DNA from: an uncultured Clostridia bacterium
GTDB taxonomy: Bacteria > Bacillota > Clostridia > Oscillospirales > CAG-272
Direction: 5' to 3'
NCBI GenBank assembly: GCA_944391815.1
Contig: CALXUV010000079.1
Location: forward strand, 1-40,684
DNA length: 40,684 nt
Shown here: in pieces, positions 34,196-40,684 of the stretch
How positions within the stretch are numbered: position 1 is the first letter of the stretch
How the letters are laid out: each line of letters begins with the position of its first letter
Translations under genes and position numbers: made by a program
Notes under the pieces: model-generated
Database searches by the model: none
What the model saw: the letters and a program-made list of their open reading frames with translations, nothing else
What the model was told of the DNA's origin: nothing

Positions 34196-35065
34196 TTGAA
34201 ATTCAAAGATATCAAAGGACTCTTACTTAGGATAGTTTTACTTGCTGTCCTGCTTTCTGTATCTTTTGTGCCTATATATTTCATTTTCAAAAAAGTTGAC
34301 TCGAATTTATGGACTGCTCTTACAAGCGGTAACCAGGCAAAAATTGTCGAAGCTGTTGAAAAATATGACAACAGATACGGAATGATAATTATTTCAATTC
34401 TGCAATTTGTGCAGGACTTTTCTATTATTATACCCAGCGCTCCTATTCATATTGCCGCTGGTATTGTTCTCGGAAAGTGGAAAGGATTCCTTGTTTGTCA
34501 TCTTTCGGATCTTTTGTACAATGTTACCATTTTTCTCGTTTATAAAAAGATCAAGAAACATGTTGATAAAATTGCCGCAATTGATGAAAATTCAAAAACA
34601 GTCCGTTTTCTTAAAGAGGGTCTGAGTCCGGCTTATATGGTGGCACTTGCCTGCATTATTCCCGCCATACCTAACGGTTTCATTCCTTATGCCGCCGCCA
34701 GCACTGATATAAAGCTGAAAAATTATTTTTTTGCCGTCGCTTTCGGGGCTGCTGTACCAACGTTTGTTCTTACAACGATCGGCGGAGTTATATTTGAAGG
34801 AAACTGGCTTCTCTTCGTTTTTCTTATCGTTCTCTCTTTTGTCGGCGTATTCCTGCTGCTCAGATATCAGAAAAGGATTATCGGATTTTTTCACGGTATT
34901 ACTTCCAAAAGCAAAAATAACAGTTGCGAAAAACAGGCGCAGATTACGACAGAAGCCGAGCTTTCCGATATAACGGCAGATTTAACGCCGGAAGAAAAAA
35001 ACGAAGATTCCGATGGCACCAAAAATTCTACGGAAGAACCCGGTTGTTTCAAAAAAACAAAATAA
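34196..35065 (+). CDS. VTT-domain (TVP38/DedA-like) membrane protein
   Basis: The protein has an N-terminal transmembrane helix, a re-entrant VTT region (SIIIPSAPIHIAAGIVLGKWKGFLVCHLSD, about residues 80-110), several more helices and an acidic, Ser/Thr-rich C-terminal tail (about 245-289). VTT proteins are implicated in lipid movement across membranes. I choose the TTG at 34196 (289 residues) because AAAGGTG lies about 7 bp upstream; a GTG at 34160 would start within about 8 bp of the predicted transcription start. It is followed by the tRNA-Leu unit. Confidence 0.82.
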   Translation: MKFKDIKGLLLRIVLLAVLLSVSFVPIYFIFKKVDSNLWTALTSGNQAKIVEAVEKYDNRYGMIIISILQFVQDFSIIIPSAPIHIAAGIVLGKWKGFLVCHLSDLLYNVTIFLVYKKIKKHVDKIAAIDENSKTVRFLKEGLSPAYMVALACIIPAIPNGFIPYAAASTDIKLKNYFFAVAFGAAVPTFVLTTIGGVIFEGNWLLFVFLIVLSFVGVFLLLRYQKRIIGFFHGITSKSKNNSCEKQAQITTEAELSDITADLTPEEKNEDSDGTKNSTEEPGCFKKTK

Positions 35066-35108
35066 TCAGTAATTTTTTTAATTTGATCCGAATATTTTTA
35101 ATTATCTA

Positions 35109-35137
35109 TTGATTTTTTTGCCTCGTTGTGCTATAAT
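35109..35137 (+). promoter_or_regulatory. Sigma-A promoter of tRNA-Leu
   Basis: TTGATT (35109-35114), 17 bp, TATAAT (35132-35137), 13 bp before the tRNA. Confidence 0.8.
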
Positions 35138-35150
35138 TACTGTTGTATGT

Positions 35151-35236
35151 GCCGGCATGATGGAATGGCAGACGTGACGGACTCAAAATCCGTTGGTAGC
35201 AATACCGTGTGGGTTCAAGTCCCACTGCCGGCACCA
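35151..35236 (+). tRNA. tRNA-Leu (anticodon CAA)
   Basis: An 86-nt class II tRNA with acceptor GCCGGCA/TGCCGGC, anticodon stem ACGGA/TCCGT with loop CTCAAAA (anticodon CAA), a long variable arm (TGGTAGCAATACCG), T-loop GGTTCAAGTCC, discriminator A and encoded CCA at 35234-35236. Confidence 0.96.
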
Positions 35237-35241
35237 ATTTC

Positions 35242-35290
35242 AAATAATCCGAACTTTTTCTGATATGGAAATGGTTCGGATTATTTTTTA
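35242..35290 (+). terminator. Rho-independent terminator of tRNA-Leu
   Basis: AAATAATCCGAAC (35242-35254) pairs with GTTCGGATTATTT (35274-35286) across a 19-nt loop and is followed by more Ts. Confidence 0.85.
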
Positions 35291-35330
35291 TTCAGGGTTA
35301 TTTCCGGTATGCGTAATTGTTTTAACCTTG

Positions 35331-35522
35331 ATGTTGAAAATAAGCAAAGAATTTACCAAAAAGTACTTACCGGCGGAAATAATTTTAAAAATAAAAAAAG
35401 AATTCTTGGAAAAACAATTCCCTACGCCGGACGCAGTAAATGCTCAACCGCAAAGCGTCTGCCGAGGAAGTAAATTTTTGCGTTTCTGGTTTTGTCTACC
35501 TTTAAGAACCTTGCCCAAATAA
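35331..35522 (+). CDS. Doubtful 63-residue reading frame
   Basis: This frame from ATG 35331 encodes a basic peptide ending RFWFCLPLRTLPK. Its composition is protein-like (KEFTKKYLPAEIILKIKKEF) but there is no Shine-Dalgarno or promoter, and the tRNA terminator precedes it. It may be the remnant of a larger gene. Apart from it, 35291-35568 holds nothing that I recognise. Confidence 0.22.
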   Translation: MLKISKEFTKKYLPAEIILKIKKEFLEKQFPTPDAVNAQPQSVCRGSKFLRFWFCLPLRTLPK

Positions 35523-35568
35523 TTGATGTTGCCGATTCACTTAATTAAAAAGATACAATACAAATAAG

Positions 35569-35594
35569 ATAGCGACCGCCAAAGCGGTCGCTAT
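35569..35594 (-). terminator. Terminator hairpin after the sigma-factor fusion gene
   Basis: A perfect 11-bp stem ATAGCGACCGC (35569-35579) with GCGGTCGCTAT (35584-35594) and loop CAAA lies 13 bp beyond the stop codon. The minus-strand tail is CTTATTTGTATTG; the plus-strand tail GGTTTTAATTT is also T-rich, so it may work both ways. Confidence 0.75.
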
Positions 35595-35606
35595 GGTTTT
35601 AATTTG

Positions 35607-37361
35607 TTAATTGGTTTTAGCAATTAAAGTAGATAAAGCTTTTCTTTGTCCTTCGGTTGGTTCTTTTAGTTTGCCATTTTTCAGCAAGCAAGTAATGCAA
35701 TGGAGCAAAAAATAGCTATCAGAACGAAAAACAAACTGCAGCTCATATTCCTTGATTTTGCGGAGATGCGATGGCACCGTGTTGAGGACCGCTTTGGCAT
35801 AGGGCTCTTTGATCAAATCAAATTCCGCATTGTATTTCTTTTTTATACGTTCGCCGACAGCAATTAATTTATCGTTAATTTCTTTGCTTGCAAGCATAAC
35901 GATTTGCCACGAGGATTTAAACTCACGGTCAAAATCTCCAACAGTTTTTACATACCCTCGCTCAGCCAACCAAGTATAATCGAGTTTTGTCAGTTCAGCT
36001 TCATCCTCCAGTCGATACAAAGATAAAACTTTTTGATTTTCCTCGGCAATGTTTCTCTCTTTCGCAGAAAGTCTGTCCGACCATTGTGTATCGAACTGCC
36101 AGAATATTTCCCCGTCGTTTCTGTTCCACATTGGACCGCTACAACTTTTCACGTACACATAGTCATCCGGCAAATTCATATTATCAGGCACAACTGTTGC
36201 ATGAACAATGTTGTGCCCGCCATCGGGGCGAAAGGTTGCTACCTCATTAAAGCTGATGTAGTCATCAACTAAATTTTCTCCGGAGAATGCAGTGATATAA
36301 GGAATGAGCGACCACAATACAAAATTTTTATTCTGCCGGTTTACGATTGAAGGCTCTTTTATTCCGTTTCGGAAAATAAATGTGTCCCGGGGGCTGCAAG
36401 ATGTAAATGTGAGAGGTTCATCAGTTTGATTACAGATTATAGCTTCATCGTCAAGTACACCGGAATTAACAAGCTCATCGTACAAATCGTTTGCAAATAA
36501 CTCAGCTGCACGCTTATACATATTGTTTTGCATAATAAGAAGATCGACAGTCGGTTCAGAAATAATGAAGTTCAAAATATATCTATCTTTCTGTTTTTGT
36601 AGTAAGCCGTATTCTTCCAAATGTTCAACTTCTGTTTCAACGTATACAGGAGATACCCCTAAGTCATCAGCAATGTTATTTACTGTTTTAGCTGTGTTGC
36701 GCACTGAATAGCAAATATTTTGCGCAAGGCTTGAGCGTAAAAACTCATCAAGTGATTTTCGTCCTGCACAACCATTGATACCTATTGAATGAAACTTGAT
36801 CGGATTGAATTTTAATTGACTTGATTTTCTCAATGTGGTTATACCTCGTTTCAGTTCTTTTTTTGCTTCAAATAAGTGCCACTTGACAGTACCGAGAGGA
36901 ACACCAAAACTCATTGCAATATCTGCTTGCTTGCGGTTTTCAAAATAATATGCAATTAAGATTTTCCGCTGTAATTTGGAAAGATACGCTATCTCGCTTT
37001 GCAGACGGCGAATTGTTTCATAACTTTCATCTGCATCTGTAACTGAATCCGGGTCCGCAATCAGTTCTGCAACTTCATCAACTGATACGCCCACCATGTT
37101 CTTTGCATTATCACGATAGTAATTACTTAAAGTATTATGTGCGATCGTCCAAATAAATTTAGATACATCCCCGATGTTATCCTTGCTGATTAACGCACGA
37201 AATGCTTTTAGCACTATCTCCTGAGACAAATCCTCTGCATCCTCGATGGACTTACATCGTTTCAGTGCAAAGCCGTATATCGGTTTCAGATATCCGATTA
37301 TCGTTATTTCTGCAGTATGTTTGTTCACTTGCTTGTACCTCGTTTGAAAGCTTTCACTCAT
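35607..37361 (-). CDS. ECF-type sigma factor fused to winged helix and large C-terminal domain
   Basis: Numbering from the ATG at 37361: sigma region 2 at about 20-85 (YLKPIYGFALKRCKSIEDAE, DLSQEIVLKAFRAL, FIWTIAHNTLSNYYRD), region 4 at about 118-172 (LSKLQRKILIAYYFENRKQADIAMSFGVPLGTVKWHLFEAKKEL), a winged-helix segment at about 215-265 (NNIADDLGVSPVYVETEVEHLEEYGLLQ) and about 320 C-terminal residues of unknown fold. A simple ECF sigma factor ends near residue 180, so about two thirds of this protein is extra and may sense a signal or act as a built-in regulator. The frame extends upstream to a GTG at 37454; no start has a good Shine-Dalgarno. No separate anti-sigma gene is adjacent. Confidence 0.82.
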   Translation of the reverse strand: MSESFQTRYKQVNKHTAEITIIGYLKPIYGFALKRCKSIEDAEDLSQEIVLKAFRALISKDNIGDVSKFIWTIAHNTLSNYYRDNAKNMVGVSVDEVAELIADPDSVTDADESYETIRRLQSEIAYLSKLQRKILIAYYFENRKQADIAMSFGVPLGTVKWHLFEAKKELKRGITTLRKSSQLKFNPIKFHSIGINGCAGRKSLDEFLRSSLAQNICYSVRNTAKTVNNIADDLGVSPVYVETEVEHLEEYGLLQKQKDRYILNFIISEPTVDLLIMQNNMYKRAAELFANDLYDELVNSGVLDDEAIICNQTDEPLTFTSCSPRDTFIFRNGIKEPSIVNRQNKNFVLWSLIPYITAFSGENLVDDYISFNEVATFRPDGGHNIVHATVVPDNMNLPDDYVYVKSCSGPMWNRNDGEIFWQFDTQWSDRLSAKERNIAEENQKVLSLYRLEDEAELTKLDYTWLAERGYVKTVGDFDREFKSSWQIVMLASKEINDKLIAVGERIKKKYNAEFDLIKEPYAKAVLNTVPSHLRKIKEYELQFVFRSDSYFLLHCITCLLKNGKLKEPTEGQRKALSTLIAKTN

Positions 37362-37529
37362 ATAGACACAAAAATCTGAAAAGGTTGGGCTGTTTTGAAA
37401 AAATTCATCTGAATCCAAAAGAGAAATCAGGAGCAAAAGACTCATAACGTTCACTGAAAACTAAATGGAAACACATGCCTGTCACATTCATTTTCATTCT
37501 GAAATATGTAATACAGATTTAATCCGGAC

Positions 37530-38009
37530 TCACATTTCGTAAACCAAAACCGCCGGTGGACAACAATAGTCAACATTCTTCAGGTGAAGTCCCTTGCCGT
37601 ACGCTTCGCGGACAATCGCCATAACAAAATATTTCGTTGCGTCTATGCATCTGAAAAGATCGGGAACAGATGTCAAATGCTTCGGAACAGGTGTTTTCAT
37701 AGCGGTAGTAAAGGCTGTAAACGCATCTCCGATCGCAGATTTTATTTCCGCCGTGGCCGATTTTACAATTCTCATGACTTTTTGGTAATCACTTTTTTTC
37801 ATAACGGGAATTTTTACATAAGGTTTATTATCGCGATAACCAATCAAACCAACCATTTCAAGTGTTGAAATATACGCGATAAACTCATTCGGAATATCAG
37901 AATTATTAAGAGAAGTGCCGTTGTAAACATGCCAAAGCAAAGGAATTATGTGTTTGAAATACAGATCATAAACACCACCATAACGGTGAGGACTATCCCA
38001 CAGTGTATT
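37530..38009 (-). pseudogene. 5'-truncated relic resembling the sigma-fusion C-terminal domain
   Basis: The frame is open from a TAA at 38010-38012 to the stop at 37530 but has no ATG; the first plausible start is a TTG at 37940, whereas coding character begins upstream (LWDSPHRYGGVYDLYFKHII). The part from YVKIPVMKKSDYQKV to KHLTSVPDLFRCIDATKYFV lines up with the end of the downstream sigma fusion (YVKTVGDFDREFKSS ... SHLRKIKEYELQFVFRSDSYF). I therefore read it as the 3' end of a second copy whose sigma half has been lost. The similarity is modest and was judged by eye. It could instead be a short intact gene starting at the TTG. Confidence 0.6.
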
Positions 38010-38049
38010 TTAACAATATTTTCAAAAACATTTGCAAGCGTCTTTTGAC

Positions 38050-38409
38050 TTAGTCCGCATACCCTCTCAGAATTTTATGCAAAGGTTTGCCTTTTGCAAG
38101 CTCGTCAACGAGCTTATCCAGGTAGCGGATTTCTCGCATCAGAGGGTCTTTGACCGTTTCCACGCGTACACCGCATACATTACCGGTAATCAGAGTGCGT
38201 TTTGTATTAGGAGCAGGAGCCTTTCTGAAAAAATCTCCGTATGTGAGTTCTGTCGAAAGTGTTGACTCAATCGCATCTGTCGAATAACCGGTCAGCCATG
38301 AAGTAACTGTAAGTACCTCCTCTCGTGTTCTTCCCTTTTTCTCTGCTTTGGCAATCAAAAGAGAAAAAACCTTGGAAAATAACATATTATAGATTCTGTC
38401 ACTGTCCAT
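38050..38409 (-). CDS. DUF2200 family protein
   Basis: The 119 residues match the DUF2200 pattern: N-terminal IYNMLFSKVFSLLIAKAEKKGRTREEV, WLTGYSTD, the TYGDFFRKAPAPN motif, and the C-terminal GNVCGVRVETVKDPLMREIRYLDKLVDELAKGK, close to full length. Function is not established. Its start lies inside the end of the NUDIX gene (11-bp overlap), so both are made from one transcript and probably coupled. Confidence 0.9.
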   Translation of the reverse strand: MDSDRIYNMLFSKVFSLLIAKAEKKGRTREEVLTVTSWLTGYSTDAIESTLSTELTYGDFFRKAPAPNTKRTLITGNVCGVRVETVKDPLMREIRYLDKLVDELAKGKPLHKILRGYAD

Positions 38410-38794
38410 ATTTACGTACTATCTCCTTCAAAATTTCTTCATCCGCCGGGCAAAATTCATAATCTGATATCTCGCTCGGACTTATCCATCTGATATCGTT
38501 ATGCTCAAGCTTTTGCGGCTCACCTTCGGATATTGTCGCATTAAACAGTGTCAAATGCACCGTTAGTTCCGGATAGTCGTGAAGCACTTCCATAAACACT
38601 TCACCGACCGAAACAGTTACGGCAAGCTCCTCACGACACTCTCTGATAAGCGCCTGTTCCTTAGTTTCACCGGCTTCTACCTTGCCGCCGGCAAACTCCC
38701 AAAGTAGCCCTCTCGCCTTATGTGCAGGCCGACGGCAGATCATAAATTTGCTCCCCTTCCAAATCAGAGCAGCTACCACTTCTGTTATTTTCAT
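38399..38794 (-). CDS. NUDIX hydrolase, MutT-like (8-oxo-dGTP diphosphatase family)
   Basis: The Nudix box is complete from G37 to V59 (GKVEAGETKEQ..., RECREEL, then A in place of the usual Gly). MKITEVVAALIWKGSKFMICRRP and GLLWEFAGGKVE are typical of MutT nucleotide-cleaning enzymes that hydrolyse oxidised or unusual nucleoside triphosphates. Length 131 is normal. Its ATG overlaps the stop of the broken DUF2075 gene (ATGA) and its end overlaps the DUF2200 start. Without the upstream partner it may now rely on another promoter. Substrate is not proven. Confidence 0.92.
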   Translation of the reverse strand: MKITEVVAALIWKGSKFMICRRPAHKARGLLWEFAGGKVEAGETKEQALIRECREELAVTVSVGEVFMEVLHDYPELTVHLTLFNATISEGEPQKLEHNDIRWISPSEISDYEFCPADEEILKEIVRKYGQ

Positions 38795-39937
38795 ATTTCT
38801 TCAATTCCTAAACTTTTCAGATATTTATATGTTCCATCGTAATATTCGGGCAGACGTGTGCTGTCTTCCCAAAAACCGCTGACATTTTTATTCGGGTTGC
38901 CAACAGGAACACAGATAACCATCCCGGCTCTTGCACGGGTAAGCAGCACACGATAAGCATTGAGCATATATTTTTGCAGTTCGAGATTGTTCTCTGTGCT
39001 ACCGGTGAGGAAATTTATCATTCAGCGCTTTAATTCACTCGGATATTCCGGCTTCACCGGTATTAATTTCTTGCCCGCCACCCACAAGACGAACAATAGT
39101 TGCCCAATCATGACGTTGATCCAGTGACCATATCAGGAAAGCAGCTTCTGACATCGGAAAGTTCGGCACCTTCAGTTTATTGCCGTATGTTCCTCCTCTT
39201 TTGAGATAATCAGCAAGTCTTTTGTGAGTCCATGAACATTGCGCTTCGTCAAAAATTGCAACGTGCTCTACTTCACCGTATCCTGACTGTGCCAGTTTTA
39301 CCGCCTTTTCCGGATCTATTTCAAGAACTCCGTTTTCAACAGGATTTTTGATTTTTGCAAGCATATTATCTCGGTAGCGGTGGATCATCTGTATTGATTT
39401 TCCTACCTCTCTGCGCGAGTCGGTAATTTTCTTTCTCTCGTTTTTATCGCGGCACCTCTTTACGTTGTCCCGGGCAAGTGCTTCTGTTAAAACTGCGACA
39501 AGCGGACCATTACCGGAAAGATAAACCGCGCCTTCATCTTTAACCGGTTCTTTTTGCCCCTGATATGTCTGCTTTATCGCAACATCAAGTCCGACAAGAG
39601 TTTTACCTGCACCCGGAACGCCCGTAACAAAACAAATACTTTTCTTTTGATTCTCCTTACTATTATGAATGACTTTCAAAATATAAGCTATCGTCTTATC
39701 GGTAGAAACCTTGTCCGCTTCTTGCCGTGTAATATTTTCAACAGAATGATTTTCGTATAGTGATTTTGCCGCCTCTATAATCGCTAGGGTTGGTGCATAA
39801 GGGCTGATAATCCAATCTGAGTTTACCGGCATTTCATCAGGAAATCTTTTCAACACCTCGGAAATCGAGAAGAGAGTTATTATCGGAGCAAGTAAATTTC
39901 CCAAAACTGTCATAATAAAGACAACGGGTACTGTTTT
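38791..39937 (-). pseudogene. Broken DUF2075/Schlafen-type ATPase (AAA/helicase-like)
   Basis: The larger piece (39035-39937) has Walker A GVPGAGKT, LSGNGPLVAVLTEAL, Walker B HVAIFDEAQCSW and VGGGQEINTGEAGISE. After that Glu a TGA (39035-39037) stands where the family has Trp, and the frame continues IKALNDKFPH. The smaller piece (38791-39021), in another frame, carries the C-terminal motif YMLNAYRVLLTRARAGMVICVP and the conserved end. The whole block between, well over 100 residues in normal members, is missing, so there was a nonsense change plus a deletion with frameshift. The N-terminal nuclease-like half is also absent: upstream the frame opens at a TGA (39938-39940) without a start. Such proteins are linked to defence or nucleic acid processing; this one should be inactive. 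Confidence 0.85.
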
Positions 39938-40684
39938 TCATTAAACTGATCCTTTCACTTTCACTTTTTGTATGTGAGCGCTTTACCTTAATTTTTTGTA
40001 CTTGTCCGGAACAAGTTGCTGGCTATCATCCTTTGTTTCAGTGAGTGTCTTGCTTATCTTTACTGACACTTTGCTTATGACTGTAGCCCCGTCTTTTTTA
40101 TTTTTTGACAGTTAAGGACTTATTCCGACTTTTGCGGCGAATTATCTGCTTTTCATTTCCCGGTCAATAAGTGGTCTTAAAAGCCGCTTAAGCTTGTAGC
40201 CATTTCCACCTTATAAAATTAATTGTATCCACACTTATTTTACTTCATTATTTCCCTATTTGCAATATGATTATTTAAAAAATACGACGAACTCATAAGT
40301 TTTAAATTTCAGTAAGCGGTGAATTAGTTACGTCAACAAGATAAAAAATGACAGTTGAAGAAATGGAGAAATTGGTTTTTCTTTCGCTTTTTGTGTAGAA
40401 TCTACGGTAAAACATAAAAAACCGTTTGGCGATGTTAAGATAACGACTATGAAGGTAAAATCGTTAATTTTATTTTGTAACACAGTACGTAAAAATATTA
40501 TATTTGAGAAGACCTGTACATTCTCTCTGCATTTTTAGCGGAGAAATAGGCAGGCACAAAAAAGGGGCTGAGTCAAAAGCTTAAAATTAAGCGAATGGCT
40601 CAGCCTTTTGCTGTGCAATTTTGCACGTTTCGGCAAAACAAAAGAAAAAAGCCACGAAATGAGGCAAAAATGAGTATGACGAAA
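39938..40684. other. Right-end stretch without intact genes; coding relics
   Basis: On the minus strand one frame reads as protein in three pieces broken by TAA codons: 40145-40210 (GYKLKRLLRPLIDREMKSR), 40115-40141, and 39983-40111 (KDGATVISKVSVKIS..., ending DKYKKLR). These may be remnants of a lost gene. On the plus strand 40349-40399 gives a 16-residue frame (MTVEEMEKLVF). The last bases hold GAGG and an ATG at 40670 (MSMTK, running off the window), which may be the start of a gene. Nothing else is recognised. Confidence 0.35.
40564..40610 (+). terminator. Nested hairpin near the right end (terminator or element end)
   Basis: GGCTGAG (40566-40572) pairs with CTCAGCC (40599-40605), and inside it GCTTAA (40579-40584) pairs with TTAAGC (40587-40592); CCTTTTG follows. 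Immediately after it GTGCAA/TTGCAC (40613-40618 with 40621-40626) forms another hairpin. It could be a terminator or the subterminal structure of an insertion element whose gene starts at 40670. Confidence 0.45.

Noticed and set aside
35193-35330. Upstream part of an open frame that begins inside tRNA-Leu
   Set aside because: It overlaps the tRNA and its terminator; only the part after 35331 was kept, and with low confidence.
40564-40610. Naming a specific insertion-sequence family from the hairpin
   Set aside because: No transposase, opposite end or target duplication can be seen; the hairpin alone does not identify a family.

Overview
The window looks like a chromosomal segment of an endospore-forming, probably gut-associated Clostridia (Oscillospiraceae-like) bacterium. 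The evidence is sporulation genes (spoIVB, spoIIID, a pdaA-type cortex deacetylase), a Firmicutes-type glycogen operon with both glgC and glgD, Gram-positive style purine-rich ribosome binding sites, many consensus sigma-A promoters (TTGACA, 17 bp, TATAAT) and moderately AT-rich sequence. Taxonomy is inferred from gene content, not from a marker search.

Layout. 1-1194: end of an unknown gene on the plus strand, then convergent spoIVB. 1355-2490: a secreted, membrane-anchored lectin-like protein behind a perfect sigma-A promoter. 2935-3084: a tRNA-Gly(TCC) unit with promoter and terminator. 3451-5486: a stand-alone left-handed beta-helix acetyltransferase-like gene followed by glmM (amino-sugar precursor supply for the wall). 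5914-6204: spoIIID. 6310-14822: a complete glycogen operon glgB-glgC-glgD-glgA-glgP from one consensus promoter, followed by a cytoplasmic GH13 maltodextrin/cyclodextrin hydrolase (14948-16834), so synthesis, phosphorolysis and hydrolysis of storage glucan are side by side. 17124-19992: an M20D amidohydrolase and an AzgA-type purine permease. 20285-23395: an HtrA-like protease divergent from two tandem polysaccharide deacetylases, the first PdaA-like.

23400-24826 is an accessory island: a 1.4-kb segment bounded by ~46-bp imperfect inverted repeats and carrying a palindromic MITE-like element and an XRE-family regulator. After it come a small lipoprotein and a TIR-like/Sel1-repeat protein. 27023-32787 appears to be a sugar-acid region: a cytoplasmic beta-helix (pectate-lyase-fold) protein overlapping a D-2-hydroxyacid dehydrogenase, divergent from a TtcA-like PP-loop protein, a sugar isomerase/epimerase and mannonate dehydratase (uxuA). 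33037-35290: an EamA transporter, a VTT-domain membrane protein and a tRNA-Leu(CAA) unit.

35607-40684, all on the minus strand, is a decaying accessory region: an ECF sigma factor fused to a winged helix and a large C-terminal domain; a 5'-truncated relic of what looks like a second copy of that C-terminal domain; a DUF2200 gene; a NUDIX (MutT-like) gene; and the wreck of a DUF2075/Schlafen-type ATPase with a nonsense codon, an internal deletion and a missing N-terminus. The last three overlap as one translationally coupled cluster. The remaining right end has coding relics and a nested hairpin that may mark the start of another element.
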